NCBI GenBank assembly: GCA_014695295.1
Contig: JACJNY010000022.1
Span: forward strand, 1 to 64,000
Origin: Microcoleus sp. FACHB-61
Lineage (GTDB): Bacteria > Cyanobacteriota > Cyanobacteriia > Cyanobacteriales > Microcoleaceae
DNA length: 64,000 nucleotides
Reading direction: 5' to 3'
Position numbers and translations under genes: made by a program. Of this stretch, positions 53,266 through 62,567 are shown one piece after another; positions within the stretch are counted from its first letter, which is position 1, and every line of letters begins with the position of its first letter. Under the pieces are notes generated by a model, which saw nothing but the letters and a program-made list of their open reading frames with translations, was not told the origin of the DNA and did not search any database.

Positions 53266-53700
53266 TATCAGCTTGCCTTTGAGCCTCAGGGCAAGAAATT
53301 TCTAAGGATTATGTTGTGTGATTGTTTGTCTGGTTTGTTCTGGTCTGAGAATTTTGATTAGTTTGCACCTGTGCGGATGTCCCCGATCTTTATAAATCTT
53401 AACAAATTTTCAGGCTGAAAGCCATGTTTATTTAGGTATAGCTACCCACTACTTGTACTGGTGGAAAGAGCGATCGCTGCATCTATCTGCAGCAATATTT
53501 CCTACTCTTTTAGCATTGACATTTCGGCGCGAGCTTTCTGTCAAACGATTTTAAATTCCATAGGCAATGACTGATTGCGTAAGGGTTTGGATCGCGGACT
53601 TACAGTTGCATTGTTTTTTGATAATGGTATTAAATGATTGGTAATTGTTAATAGTTAATTGCTAATTGCTAATTGCTAATTGTTAATTGGTAATAGTTAA
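53266..53700. other. intergenic region with (AATTGCT)n repeats
   Basis: No gene seen. From about 53640 it becomes a run of TAATTGCTAATTGCTAATTG heptamers leading into the inserted element at 53707. The cyclase promoter probably lies in the first 150 bp. Confidence 0.6.
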
Positions 53701-53706
53701 TTGCTA

Positions 53707-53866
53707 ATATCAAATCCGCGCTTCATCGTCGGGCGAAAAATCGAGTCAACAGTCAAGACTCAACCATCATTCAGTTTTTCGACTGACAGCTAACAGCCAA
53801 CAGCTAACAGCCAACAGTCAACAGTCAACATTCAACAATCACGGACTGTGCAACCGGAATTGATAT
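53707..53866 (+). mobile_element. 160-bp MITE-like element with ATATCAAWTCCG ends
   Basis: It begins ATATCAAATCCGCGCTTCAT and ends CAACCGGAATTGATAT; the ends are imperfect inverted repeats. The interior is CAACAGT/CAGCTAA heptamers. It sits inside an AATTGCTAAT array, with that sequence on both sides. It is homologous in reverse orientation to the insertion at 47450-47629. Confidence 0.8.
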
Positions 53867-53895
53867 AATTGCTAATGGGGGCGCTGAAGGCAAAA

Positions 53896-53919
53896 AAAAG
53901 AGGGAAAATACCCTCTTTT
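53896..53919 (-). terminator. rho-independent terminator of rpsA
   Basis: On the minus strand AAAAGAGGG-TATTTT-CCCTCTTTTTTTT: a 9-bp stem followed by a run of eight Ts, 31 bp after the rpsA stop codon. Confidence 0.85.
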
Positions 53920-53949
53920 AATGACAGTGAGTTGCAATGACTTGCGATG

Positions 53950-55092
53950 TTATTCGACCGCCGCAGGAGGGATTTCTTCCTCTACATCTAATACTGCTTC
54001 CGGTGCTGCTTCCGGTGCTGCTTCTTCCGGTGCTGCTGCTTCCGGTGCTTCTGCTTCCGGTGCTACTTCCGGTGCTGCTTCTTCTGGCAGATCCTCTTCC
54101 ATTGCTGAGGGCACGTCTTCGAGTATTTCGTCGGAGAGGTCATCATCAGGATCGATCGCGTCTACAGGAATGTCTATGCCTGCTTTAGCTTGCTTTTGAG
54201 CGAGCATTTTCTCGCGGAACTTAGCTGCCATTTCCTCAGCTTTTTCGTATACCAATTCGCGATTTTTAACCATCGCGCCCGGTTCCGGTTCCAACTGCTT
54301 GGTGGAGAGAGAAATCCGGCCCCTCTCGGCATCCAAGTCAATGATCATCACTTTCACTTCGTCGTTGACATTGAAGACGCTGTGAGGCGTATCGATGTGA
54401 TCGTGCGAAATTTCCGAGATGTGCAACAAGCCGCTGACGCCGCCGATGTCGATAAAGGCACCGTAAGGCTTGATACCGCGTACTGTACCGATGACCACTT
54501 CCCCGACTTCGAGGCGGTTCATCTTGCGCTCAACTAACGCGCGACGGTGGCTCAATACTAGGCGGTTGCGGTCTTCGTCTACCTCTAAGAATTTTAATGG
54601 TAATTCTTCGGCGACTAATTCTTCCTTCGGTTTGCGGGTGCTGATGTGAGAACCGGGAATAAAGCCTCGCAAGCCTTCTATTCTCACGAGTGCGCCGCCG
54701 CGGTTGGTGGCAAATACTTGCGATCGTACTGTGGCATCTTCTGCTTGCAGTTGTCGCACTCTTTCCCAGGCCCGCATATACTCGATGCGCCGGATGGACA
54801 GGGTTAATTGTCCGTCTTCATTTTCATCGGTTAGAATGAAAAATTCTCTGGTTTCGTTTGATTGCAATACCTCTTCAGGGCTTTCGACTCGATTGATCGA
54901 CATTTCCTGAATGGGAATGTACGCTGCTGTTTTAGCACCGATATCAATCAGAGCGCCCCTCGGTTCTATACTAAAAACTGTACCCGCTACTACATCGCCC
55001 GGGCTAAAGTGATAGTCATATTTATCAAGTAGGGCTGCAAAATCTTCGTGAGTAAAGCCGATGTCTTTGACTGTGGTTTTGAGATTGACCAT
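53950..55092 (-). CDS. rpsA: 30S ribosomal protein S1
   Basis: The 380-residue cyanobacterial form of S1 with three S1 RNA-binding domains (about 30-100, 115-180, 195-270; GDVVAGTVFSIEPRGALIDIG, VRIEGLRGFIPGSHIS and EVVIGTVRGIKPYGAFIDIG). It helps mRNA binding to the ribosome. The C-terminal about 45 residues are an acidic Ala/Pro/Glu repeat (EEAAPEVAPEAEAPEAAAPE), a low-complexity tail seen in this lineage and encoded by a GGTGCTGCTTCC-like DNA repeat. Followed by a good terminator. Confidence 0.95.
   Translation of the reverse strand: MVNLKTTVKDIGFTHEDFAALLDKYDYHFSPGDVVAGTVFSIEPRGALIDIGAKTAAYIPIQEMSINRVESPEEVLQSNETREFFILTDENEDGQLTLSIRRIEYMRAWERVRQLQAEDATVRSQVFATNRGGALVRIEGLRGFIPGSHISTRKPKEELVAEELPLKFLEVDEDRNRLVLSHRRALVERKMNRLEVGEVVIGTVRGIKPYGAFIDIGGVSGLLHISEISHDHIDTPHSVFNVNDEVKVMIIDLDAERGRISLSTKQLEPEPGAMVKNRELVYEKAEEMAAKFREKMLAQKQAKAGIDIPVDAIDPDDDLSDEILEDVPSAMEEDLPEEAAPEVAPEAEAPEAAAPEEAAPEAAPEAVLDVEEEIPPAAVE
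54000..54085 (-). repeat. short-period repeat encoding the Ala-Pro-Glu tail of S1
   Basis: GCTTCCGGTGCT units repeat about six times, giving the EEAAPE/APEA residues at the end of the S1 protein. Confidence 0.8.
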
Positions 55093-56011
55093 GCGAATAG
55101 TTTCCTAGGATTTCTCTCCTTCATGTTTTTCGTTTGTGCCGGCAGATATTAGAGATTTTGGTGAAAAAGCGGTTAACTTCTTTCAAAATCTTTTACTAAA
55201 GTCAGTTTTTGCTAACTTTTTCCCTGTGCAATTGCACTTCCGGGCTTGCCACTGCTATTACTCGAAACTCTGCGTTAAAAGGTTTAATCTTAACATTCAG
55301 AGTCCATTGACACTCTCAGGTTTAAAGAAACTGAGATTCTTCATTGAACGAGCCGACGCCACTTGCGACAAGATTACTCCTGTTTAAGTAGAGGTCGGTT
55401 TTTCCAGAAGCGTAAATTCCGGTATGCCTTACCGTATTTAATTAGTTCTTCACCTGTAGTTAGGTTCTGTTCAAATTTAGCTTTCCTAAACTGCAACACC
55501 GTGAGGTGTGACGGAACACTTAACTAATCGAGTTAAGTTTTTACGTTGTTTAGTTATACTCAATTTTAGACCGATGACGATCATAACACACCTAGCACAA
55601 AGACCCAGAAAAAAGAACACGGGAAGTCTTCGTCGCTTGAGAGGTTCGGCGAAGCGCTCAGACTTCGGCAAGCCGCCTAGCCGTCGCTTGGAATCCGGGG
55701 CCTAAAGGGACAGGGTTTTCAATCTCAAGAAAATATTTCTATAACTTACCGGGCGCAAAAACGGATAAGCTGTCCCGCATCTAAATTGTATTTTTTGGGC
55801 GGGCGGGACGCCCACCCCACAAGAAACTCGATCGGATTTGACAGTAAAACTTAGATGCGTGTCAGCTTACAAGCCCGCGACTCCTGTAGCGGACAGATCG
55901 AAATTTTAGACTTTTGTTTAAGCTCCCAGATTGCATCTGTGGAGTAAATCTCAAAGCTCAAATCTCAAATCGGCTGACTTGCCTACTGCTTTTAAATTAA
56001 TTTAAGCGAGT
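55093..56011. other. 919-bp gap between rpsA and nrdR; possible decayed gene at 55383-55597
   Basis: On the minus strand MIVIGLKLSITKQRKNLTRL then VKCSVTPHGVAV ends in a stop; after a one-base shift the frame continues RKAKFEQNLTTGEELIKYGK and AYRNLRFWKNRPLLKQE. This looks like a small frameshifted gene, unidentified. The rest contains GGGCGGGCGGGACGCCCACC-type repeats and no gene. Confidence 0.35.
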
Positions 56012-56569
56012 TTAGCTGGGAGTAGCGCAGGATGCGGGGCTTTCTCGATCGACTGCATCCGGCTGTGGCGAATCTGCGTCAAAATCTCGCCCCGTTTCTG
56101 GATCTTCAGCTTCGTTGAGCGGATTCTGAAGGTGATTTAGGGTATCTACAAAGTCTCGGATGCCTCGAAATTGGCGGTATACCGAGGCGAAACGGACGTA
56201 AGCAACTTCGCTGAGCGGCCGCAGGTGCAACAGCACCAGTTCTCCAATTTCTGAACTGGCGATTTCTCGGAGCGATCGACCTTGGAGTTGGGCCTCGATT
56301 TCTTCGGCCAAGGTTTCGAGATGCCCGGAAGACAAACCGGTTTTTTCGCAGGCTCGAACGAGTCCCCTGACTAATTTTGACCTGTCAAAAGATTCGCGCT
56401 TGCCGTCCCGCTTGATCACCGTAATCGGCACAAATTCTATGCGTTCGTAAGTTGTGAAGCGGTGCTGGCAGTTCAAACACTCGCGCCGCCGACGGATACT
56501 TTGACCTGATTCGGCTGAACGCGATTCTAGAACGCGGCTATTTGTGTGTTGGCAGGAGGAACAGCGCAT
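56012..56569 (-). CDS. nrdR: transcriptional repressor of ribonucleotide reductase genes
   Basis: NrdR senses ATP/dATP through an ATP-cone and represses nrd genes. The N-terminal zinc ribbon has [17 protein letters not shown] and [12 protein letters not shown] (four Cys), followed by the ATP-cone [20 protein letters not shown] and [14 protein letters not shown]. The start is the ATG at 56569, where the family begins with MRC. At 185 residues it is longer than the usual 150-160 because of a 30-residue acidic tail. It is downstream of psbT, a common cyanobacterial order. Confidence 0.94.
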   Translation of the reverse strand: MRCSSCQHTNSRVLESRSAESGQSIRRRRECLNCQHRFTTYERIEFVPITVIKRDGKRESFDRSKLVRGLVRACEKTGLSSGHLETLAEEIEAQLQGRSLREIASSEIGELVLLHLRPLSEVAYVRFASVYRQFRGIRDFVDTLNHLQNPLNEAEDPETGRDFDADSPQPDAVDRESPASCATPS

Positions 56570-56763
56570 GATTGCTGATTTTAACAGGCATTGCCAGCAA
56601 ATTGCCATTCATCTAACCGCCTGGGGTCTGATGAATGGCTGGACTAGAAAAATGACTTAACACACAGCGGGTGAAATGGTCCCGCACCACATTCGATGCA
56701 ATGGTGCGGGCTGACCGCACTCCGGTTCAGGATATTTTGGGCTTGCTGCAGGCGTATAGCTAA

Positions 56764-56859
56764 TTATTTGCCAATCCGGGGAGGTTCCCGAAAGGCGATC
56801 GCAAAAAATAGTACACCTAAGGCTAAAGCCAGAATCAAAATGTAAGCAACGCTTTCCAT
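56764..56859 (-). CDS. psbT: photosystem II protein T
   Basis: The 31-residue single-helix subunit at the photosystem II dimer interface: [20 protein letters not shown] then [11 protein letters not shown]. It lies 143 bp after psbB on the same strand, the usual psbB-psbT arrangement, with a hairpin between them. The ATG at 56859 has no strong Shine-Dalgarno sequence. Confidence 0.95.
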   Translation of the reverse strand: MESVAYILILALALGVLFFAIAFREPPRIGK

Positions 56860-56924
56860 GTTAAATTTTCCCTATCTTCCCTTGCCGTATTATTTTATCT
56901 TAATTGCTGGTTTTATTATTAACT

Positions 56925-56961
56925 AAAAAAACCCGGTTTCTTGAAGAAACCGGGTTTTTTT
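56925..56961. terminator. strong bidirectional terminator hairpin after psbB
   Basis: AAAAAAACCCGGTTTCTT pairs perfectly with its inverse AAGAAACCGGGTTTTTTT (18 bp each side of a single G). On the minus strand it ends in a T-run, so it could partly stop psbB transcripts before psbT. Similar ACCGGGTTT segments occur at 14190-14265. Confidence 0.85.
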
Positions 56962-57002
56962 ACACCGGGGAAGTTTCCCGGCTACCGAGAGGCTGGCGAA
57001 AT

Positions 57003-58532
57003 CTAGAGAGATTCTTCTCTTCTGGTGGTCACGTCGCCCAGTTTTTGGAACAAGCCCCACTCGACTTGTTCTTCCATGTCTGCCTCAACTCCAGCAAACA
57101 CGTCGCGGAAAATAGTCCGAGAACCGTGCCAGATATGGCCGAAGAAGAATAGCAAAGCAAAGCAAGCGTGTCCGAAAGTGAACCAACCGCGAGTCGAAGT
57201 GCGGAAAACTCCGTCAGAATTCAAGGTTTCGCGATCGAATTCAAATACTTCACCCTTTTGGGCGGCGCGAGCAAAGTTCTTAACTTCTAGTGGATTATTA
57301 AAGGTTTGACCGTTAAGTTCGCCACCGTAGAAGCTGACAGTAACTCCGCTTTGTTCAAAGCTGTATTTTGATTCTGCGCGGCGGAAGGGGATGTCAGCGC
57401 GAACGACCCCATCTTTGTCAGTCAAAATTACTGGGAAAGTTTCAAAGAAGTTGGGGAGGCGGCGAACCGACAATTCCCGACCTTCGCTGTCAGTAAATAC
57501 TGGGTGGCCTAGCCAGCTTTTAGCAATGCCGTCGCCGTTGACCATCGCGCCGGCGCGGAACAAACCGCCTTTAGCAGGAGAGTTGCCCACGTAGTCGTAG
57601 AAAGCCAATTTTTCTGGAATTTGCTCGTAAGCTTGTTGCAAGCTTTGGCCCCCGGCCAAGCTAGCTTGAGCTCGGCGATCGATTTCTTGTCCGAAATAGC
57701 CGCTGTCCCACTGATAGCGAGTCGGGCCAAAAAGTTCGATCGGAGTAGCAGCAGAACCGTACCACATCGTACCGGCAACCACAAAGGCTGCGAAGAATAC
57801 GGCAGCGATACTGCTAGAAAGTACAGTTTCGATATTCCCCATCCGCAGGGCTTTGTAAAGACGTTCCGGCGGCCGCACTGTCAAGTGGAACAAACCGGCA
57901 ATTACGCCGACTACGCCCGCTGCAATGTGGTGAGCCACGATGCCGCCCGGATTATACGGGTCAAAGCCTTCTGGGCCCCAAGAAGGCGCCACTGCCTGGA
58001 CGTGACCGGTCAGGCCGTAGGGGTCGGACACCCACATTCCCGGGCCGAAAAGTCCCGAAAGGTGAAATGCGCCGAAGCCGAAGCAGAGCAAGCCGGAGAG
58101 GAACAGGTGAATGCCAAACATTTTTGGCAAGTCGAGGGCTGGTTCGCCGGTGCGAGGGTCTCTGAAAAGTTCTAAGTCCCAAAATACCCAGTGCCAAACT
58201 GCTGCTAAGAACAGCAGGCCCGAGAGGATGATGTGAGCGACGGCGACGCCTTCCAAAGACCAGAAGCCGGGATCGACGTTACCTTCGCCGGTGACGCTCC
58301 AACCGGCCCAAGAACCCGTGACTCCCAAGCGGGCCATGAAGGGCAACACGAACATCCCTTGACGCCACATCGGGTTCAGAACTGGATCTGTGGGGTCAAA
58401 AACTGCTAATTCATAAAGGGCCATTGAGCCGGCCCAACCTGCCACGAGGGCAGTGTGCATTAAGTGTACAGAAATCAATCGGCCTGGGTCATTTAAGACG
58501 ACTGTGTGTACGCGATACCAGGGTAGTCCCAT
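57003..58532 (-). CDS. psbB: photosystem II CP47 chlorophyll-binding core antenna protein
   Basis: The 509-residue core antenna of photosystem [22 protein letters not shown] then [20 protein letters not shown] is the signature start; six membrane helices, the large lumenal loop (about 250-450) and the end [20 protein letters not shown] follow. Chlorophyll-binding His residues are in each helix. It is the first gene of the psbB-psbT unit. Confidence 0.98.
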   Translation of the reverse strand: MGLPWYRVHTVVLNDPGRLISVHLMHTALVAGWAGSMALYELAVFDPTDPVLNPMWRQGMFVLPFMARLGVTGSWAGWSVTGEGNVDPGFWSLEGVAVAHIILSGLLFLAAVWHWVFWDLELFRDPRTGEPALDLPKMFGIHLFLSGLLCFGFGAFHLSGLFGPGMWVSDPYGLTGHVQAVAPSWGPEGFDPYNPGGIVAHHIAAGVVGVIAGLFHLTVRPPERLYKALRMGNIETVLSSSIAAVFFAAFVVAGTMWYGSAATPIELFGPTRYQWDSGYFGQEIDRRAQASLAGGQSLQQAYEQIPEKLAFYDYVGNSPAKGGLFRAGAMVNGDGIAKSWLGHPVFTDSEGRELSVRRLPNFFETFPVILTDKDGVVRADIPFRRAESKYSFEQSGVTVSFYGGELNGQTFNNPLEVKNFARAAQKGEVFEFDRETLNSDGVFRTSTRGWFTFGHACFALLFFFGHIWHGSRTIFRDVFAGVEADMEEQVEWGLFQKLGDVTTRREESL

Positions 58533-58730
58533 TGACTGCGGTTCTCCAAGGTGTAAGTGAGGATGTCTATTTTGACGGAAAACTCAGATTCTGAATCCCG
58601 AGCAGTTACCTGCGGGCTTTAAACTCTGCCTTTTGCCGAATGCCATCTACCTTCAAAGGTGGAGGCATAAAAATGAAAGTTATTTAAAGAAGTGTATCGA
58701 GTGTTAGAACCGATTGCAAGATGTTGGGCA

Positions 58731-59102
58731 TTACATTACTTGCGACTTGCCCATTTCGCAGCGGGCGGCGATCGTCCCGAGGCGTTCGAGGACTTGCTCC
58801 GCATCGATGAGTCTGGTCAGCACGACGTTGCCGATGTTTTTGGCAGGATCGTTCGGGTCTGCGGGGTCTGTGGGTTTGACTTCTACCATGAGTACAGCCT
58901 CTTCGACGCGGTAGAGCCACATTTTTTCTTTGCTATCCCAGAGACAGAGGTCGAGTTGTACAATGTCGGGGTTGCGTCTCCAAGCGGCGTGAGTCCACTC
59001 GCCGCCTACGCCCCAGACGCGCCCGACTTTCCAGCCGTCGGATAAGAAGAAGTATTTCACTTGTGTACGCTTGTTGAGATTTTTGTGTCTAACATAGCGC
59101 AA
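58731..59102 (-). CDS. conserved-looking hypothetical protein (123 aa)
   Basis: I do not recognise a named family. The product is soluble and Trp-rich in its first half (FLSDGWKVGRVWGVGGEWTH; WRRNPDIVQLDLCLWDSKEK), then YRVEEAVLMVEVKPTDPADP and a helical end. The start is at 59102 with no clear ribosome site. It is upstream of psbB on the same strand, about 200 bp away. Its composition is protein-like and the frame is uninterrupted, so I think it is real. Function unknown. Confidence 0.65.
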   Translation of the reverse strand: MRYVRHKNLNKRTQVKYFFLSDGWKVGRVWGVGGEWTHAAWRRNPDIVQLDLCLWDSKEKMWLYRVEEAVLMVEVKPTDPADPNDPAKNIGNVVLTRLIDAEQVLERLGTIAARCEMGKSQVM

Positions 59103-59614
59103 AACTGCAAGATTACCGAATTATTAAACCGCGAAGACGCCAAGGACGCGAAGGAAGAGTAGAGAAGAGGTAGGCAATTTTCTAGCTGTTGGGGATAAAT
59201 TTACCTAATTGTGAGAGGGATTTCTGTCGGGTCGATCGGCAAAAGATACAATCTTTTATTTTTCAAGCCGAGTGCAATTCCTAGCATTTCGAGAAGCCAT
59301 ACTCCTCACAGCGGTTCGGTTCCGGCTGAAAGTTCTAAACATTAAAATGTGCCTTCGGGCCCTAACAAGCTTGTGGTAATTTTGCGCTTTAGGTCGCTGG
59401 CAGTCGATCGCATCATCTCGCTCTCGGTTAATATACCTCAACTTTATCTGAATTAACGAGAAAAATTCAAATTGCACCAGACATCCATCCCCGTCGATCC
59501 GCGTGGATCTGCGGTTAAAAATTCCCCATCAAGATATTGCCAAAAACCCAATCCCAAAACGACCGACATTACTGCTAAAATAAAGTACGAGTCTTTGCAA
59601 CTCAAACACCGACC
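59103..59614. other. 512-bp gap before mnmG
   Basis: Starts with the dispersed CCGCGAAGACGCCAAGGACG sequence, later CCGTCGATCCGCGTGGATCT, both common repetitive stretches related to 17615-17640. No gene or RNA seen. Confidence 0.5.
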
Positions 59615-61531
59615 ATGACCGCACAAACACCAGTACAATTCCAAGACAGTTTCGACATCATCGTAGTAGGTGCCGGACACTCCGGCTGCGAAGCCGCCCT
59701 CGCCACTTCTCGCCTCGGCTGTCGCACCCTTTTACTCACCCTCAACCTCGACAAAATTGCGTGGCAACCCTGCAATCCCGCCGTCGGCGGCCCCGCTAAA
59801 ACTCAACTAACTAACGAAGTTGATGCGTTAGGCGGGGAAATTGGCAAAATGGCCGATCGCACTTATTTGCAAAAGCGCGTCCTCAACGCTTCGAGAGGCC
59901 CGGCAGTTTGGGCGCTGAGAGCACAAACTGACAAGCGGGAATACGCCGCTGTGATGAATAATATTGTTGAAAATCAAGAGAATTTGACCATCCGCGAAGC
60001 GATGGTTACAGACTTAGTTTTGGGCAAAAACGAAGAAGTGATCGGAGTCGAAACATACTTCGGCGTCGCTTTTGAATGCAAAGCTGTAATTCTGACTACA
60101 GGCACTTTTTTAGGCGGCACGATTTGGGTGGGCAATAAGTCGATGCCCGCCGGACGTGCGGGAGAATTTGCCGCCGTTGGTTTGACGGAAACTCTCAATC
60201 GTTTGGGCTTTGAAACGGGAAGGTTAAAAACTGGAACTCCGGCAAGAGTTGACAAGCGGACTCTCGATTACACCAACCTGGAACCGCAGCCGGGAGATGC
60301 AGATGTTCGCTGGTTTAGTTTCGATCCAGAAGTTTGGATCGAACGGGAACAAATGCCTTGTTATTTGACTCGAACTACGCCAGCAACTCATCAGTTAATT
60401 AGAGACAATTTGCACCTTTCTCCAGTCTACGGCGGCTGGGTTGATGCGAAGGGGCCGCGCTATTGTCCGAGTATTGAAGATAAGATTGTGCGGTTTGCGG
60501 ATAAGGAAAGTCACCAGATTTTTATTGAACCGGAAGGTCGGGATATTCCTGAACTTTATATCCAAGGTTTTTCTACTGGTTTACCGGAAAATTTGCAATT
60601 GCAAATGCTGCGGACTCTTCCGGGTTTGGAAAAGTGCGAGATGATGCGCCCTGCTTATGCTGTGGAGTATGATTATTTGCCGGCCACTCAGTGCTTTCCG
60701 ACGCTGATGACTAAGAAGATTGAAGGGCTGTTTTGCGCGGGTCAGGTGAACGGTACAACTGGATATGAGGAGGCGGCTGCACAGGGGATTGTGGCGGGGA
60801 TTAATGCAGCCAGATTTGCGAAAAATCAGGAGATGATTGTGTTTCCTCGCGAGCAAAGTTATATCGGCACTTTGATCGATGATTTGTGTACGAAGGATTT
60901 GCGGGAACCTTACCGGATGTTGACTTCGCGATCGGAATATCGGCTGTTGTTGCGATCGGACAATGCTGACCAACGCTTGACTCCGCTGGGACGGGAAATT
61001 GGTTTGATTGACGATCGCCGCTGGGAGTTGTTCGATCGCAAACAAGCTAATATTGTGGCGGAGAAGGAACGCTTGTACTCGACGCGGGTGAAAGAGCACG
61101 AGGAAGTTGGCAAGGCAATTTTTGCTGATACTCAACAAGCGATTAAAGGTTCGATTACTCTCGCGGATTTGTTGCGCCGTCCGGGTTTTCATTATGTCGA
61201 TTTGGAACGCTACAATTTAGGCAATTCTAGTCTGAAGTTAGCTGAAAAAGATGGTGCAGAAATTGACATCAAATATTCTGGCTACCTGCAAAGACAGCAA
61301 AATCAAATTGATGACATTGCCAAACACGAACGCCGACAATTGCCTGCCGATTTGGATTACATGGCAATTACAACTCTCTCGAAGGAGTCGCGGGAAAAGT
61401 TGGCTAAAGTGCAGCCGCTGACTATTGGCCAAGCGGCGAGAATTGGCGGGGTGAATCCGGCTGATGTTAATGCTTTGTTGATTTTTCTGGAAGTGCGAAA
61501 CCGTCAGCAGCCGGCTGGTGTGGGAAAATAA
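59615..61531 (+). CDS. mnmG: tRNA uridine-5-carboxymethylaminomethyl modification enzyme, FAD subunit
   Basis: MnmG (GidA) works with MnmE to make cmnm5U at the wobble position. The FAD loop is [20 protein letters not shown] (about 14-33), then [18 protein letters not shown] with the conserved Cys, [45 protein letters not shown], and the tRNA-binding helical C-terminus. The length of 638 residues is standard. ATG at 59615. No mnmE adjacent. Confidence 0.97.
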   Translation: MTAQTPVQFQDSFDIIVVGAGHSGCEAALATSRLGCRTLLLTLNLDKIAWQPCNPAVGGPAKTQLTNEVDALGGEIGKMADRTYLQKRVLNASRGPAVWALRAQTDKREYAAVMNNIVENQENLTIREAMVTDLVLGKNEEVIGVETYFGVAFECKAVILTTGTFLGGTIWVGNKSMPAGRAGEFAAVGLTETLNRLGFETGRLKTGTPARVDKRTLDYTNLEPQPGDADVRWFSFDPEVWIEREQMPCYLTRTTPATHQLIRDNLHLSPVYGGWVDAKGPRYCPSIEDKIVRFADKESHQIFIEPEGRDIPELYIQGFSTGLPENLQLQMLRTLPGLEKCEMMRPAYAVEYDYLPATQCFPTLMTKKIEGLFCAGQVNGTTGYEEAAAQGIVAGINAARFAKNQEMIVFPREQSYIGTLIDDLCTKDLREPYRMLTSRSEYRLLLRSDNADQRLTPLGREIGLIDDRRWELFDRKQANIVAEKERLYSTRVKEHEEVGKAIFADTQQAIKGSITLADLLRRPGFHYVDLERYNLGNSSLKLAEKDGAEIDIKYSGYLQRQQNQIDDIAKHERRQLPADLDYMAITTLSKESREKLAKVQPLTIGQAARIGGVNPADVNALLIFLEVRNRQQPAGVGK

Positions 61532-61571
61532 TCTAAACTAGAGGTGTATCAAAGCTCTTTGGATAACTGAT

Positions 61572-61889
61572 ATGCCTCTCATTGAACTTCTACCTACTGT
61601 CAGTCAACTATCTCATCAAGACAAACTGCGACTCATCCATTTTTTGCTGCTTGCAGTTGCTAAGGAGGAAGGATGCAGCCTAGAAACTGCTGAAAATAGT
61701 GATTTTGAGAACGCACTTCTGAATCAACTGGCATCAAGGGGTGCAATAGTTATAATTCCAGAAGAGGCAGACCTAGACGATCGATCTCAAGCAGAAGTAT
61801 TAGCAGATTTTCGGCAAGCTTGGCGCGAAGCCATGACTGGACAAACTATATCAGTTGCTCAGCTTTGGGAAGGGCTTGAAGATGTCTGA
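61572..61889 (+). CDS. antitoxin-like protein of a type II TA pair
   Basis: The 105-residue acidic protein (LIELLPTVSQLSHQDKLRLI; FENALLNQLASRGAIVIIPE; SQAEVLADFRQAWREAMTGQ) resembles cyanobacterial antitoxins found right before RelE/ParE-like toxins; its end SVAQLWEGLEDV overlaps the toxin start by 8 bp (ATG 61882, stop 61887-61889), so translation is coupled. It lies 40 bp after mnmG. No classical ribbon-helix-helix is apparent, so the DNA-binding mode is not clear. Confidence 0.75.
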   Translation: MPLIELLPTVSQLSHQDKLRLIHFLLLAVAKEEGCSLETAENSDFENALLNQLASRGAIVIIPEEADLDDRSQAEVLADFRQAWREAMTGQTISVAQLWEGLEDV

Positions 61890-62166
61890 GCAGCCTTTAA
61901 TTCAAGTTGAAGTTTCGCCAACGTTCAACCGAAATCTACGCGCTCTTGCCAAGAAATATCGCAGTATTCGGAATGATATACAACCCGTCATCGAACAACT
62001 CGAAAAGGGGGAGTTGCCCGGTGATCAAATACCGGATATTGGTTATGCCGTCTTCAAGCTGAGAGTCCGAAATAGCGATACTCAGAAAGGTAAAAGCGGT
62101 GGCTACCGTCTGATTTACTATGTCAAAACAGCAATGGCAATCATTTTGCTGACGATTTACACATAA
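61882..62166 (+). pseudogene. RelE/ParE-like toxin, truncated by a nonsense codon
   Basis: MSEQPLIQVEVSPTFNRNLR then ALAKKYRSIRNDIQPVIEQL, VRNSDTQKGKSGGYRLIYYV and ILLTIYT have the RelE/ParE fold pattern, with the basic GKSGGYRLIYY core. A TAA at 62164-62166 stops it, but the same frame continues SEQVDIAADDLRSIIAEYDQ to a TAG at 62254-62256. That tail is what family members normally have after IYTK, so a Lys codon AAA has probably become TAA. Without the last C-terminal helix, the toxin may be inactive or weakened. Confidence 0.72.
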
Positions 62167-62256
62167 TCTGAACAAGTGGATATTGCAGCAGATGACCTTC
62201 GGAGCATCATTGCAGAATATGACCAACGGGCGACGGAAGGTAAAGAGGAGGTATAG

Positions 62257-62567
62257 ATAACTACTGGAAATTGCTAAAACAGGAATATAACGCAGGTAAA
62301 ATTATGTGATTATATATATATAACAGTGGCGCTGGTTGCGATCGCAACATGAGAAATCAATAAAGGCGATCGTATCGAGGTTATCTGCAAACTACAGATG
62401 CAGAAAAATCTTATTTTTTTAGTGAATCTTGAGAAAACGCACAAATATGCGGTATTTAATGAAAAAGTGAGGCATTAGTCCGGTCTATGCAGATGATTAA
62501 TAATAAGTTATAGAGACTCATCATTGCTAGTTAATTTCTACTAAAATAATGAAAATCCGTAAAATCC
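62257..62567 (+). other. 311-bp non-coding leader before the reverse transcriptase gene
   Basis: No frame looks coding. It holds a perfect palindrome GTTGCGATCGCAAC (about 62335-62348), a small hairpin ATCTG-CAAACTA-CAGAT near 62380, an AT run TTATATATATATAA and an A/T-rich final 60 bp. Reverse transcriptase systems often carry a structured RNA upstream of the RT gene, so the length and position are of interest. Confidence 0.45.

Noticed and set aside
54000..54200. Plus-strand frames over the rpsA tail rich in Ala/Ser/Gly or Leu/Pro/Val
   Set aside because: They are mirror translations of the Ala-Pro-Glu codon repeat of ribosomal protein S1; no start signals and no family resemblance.
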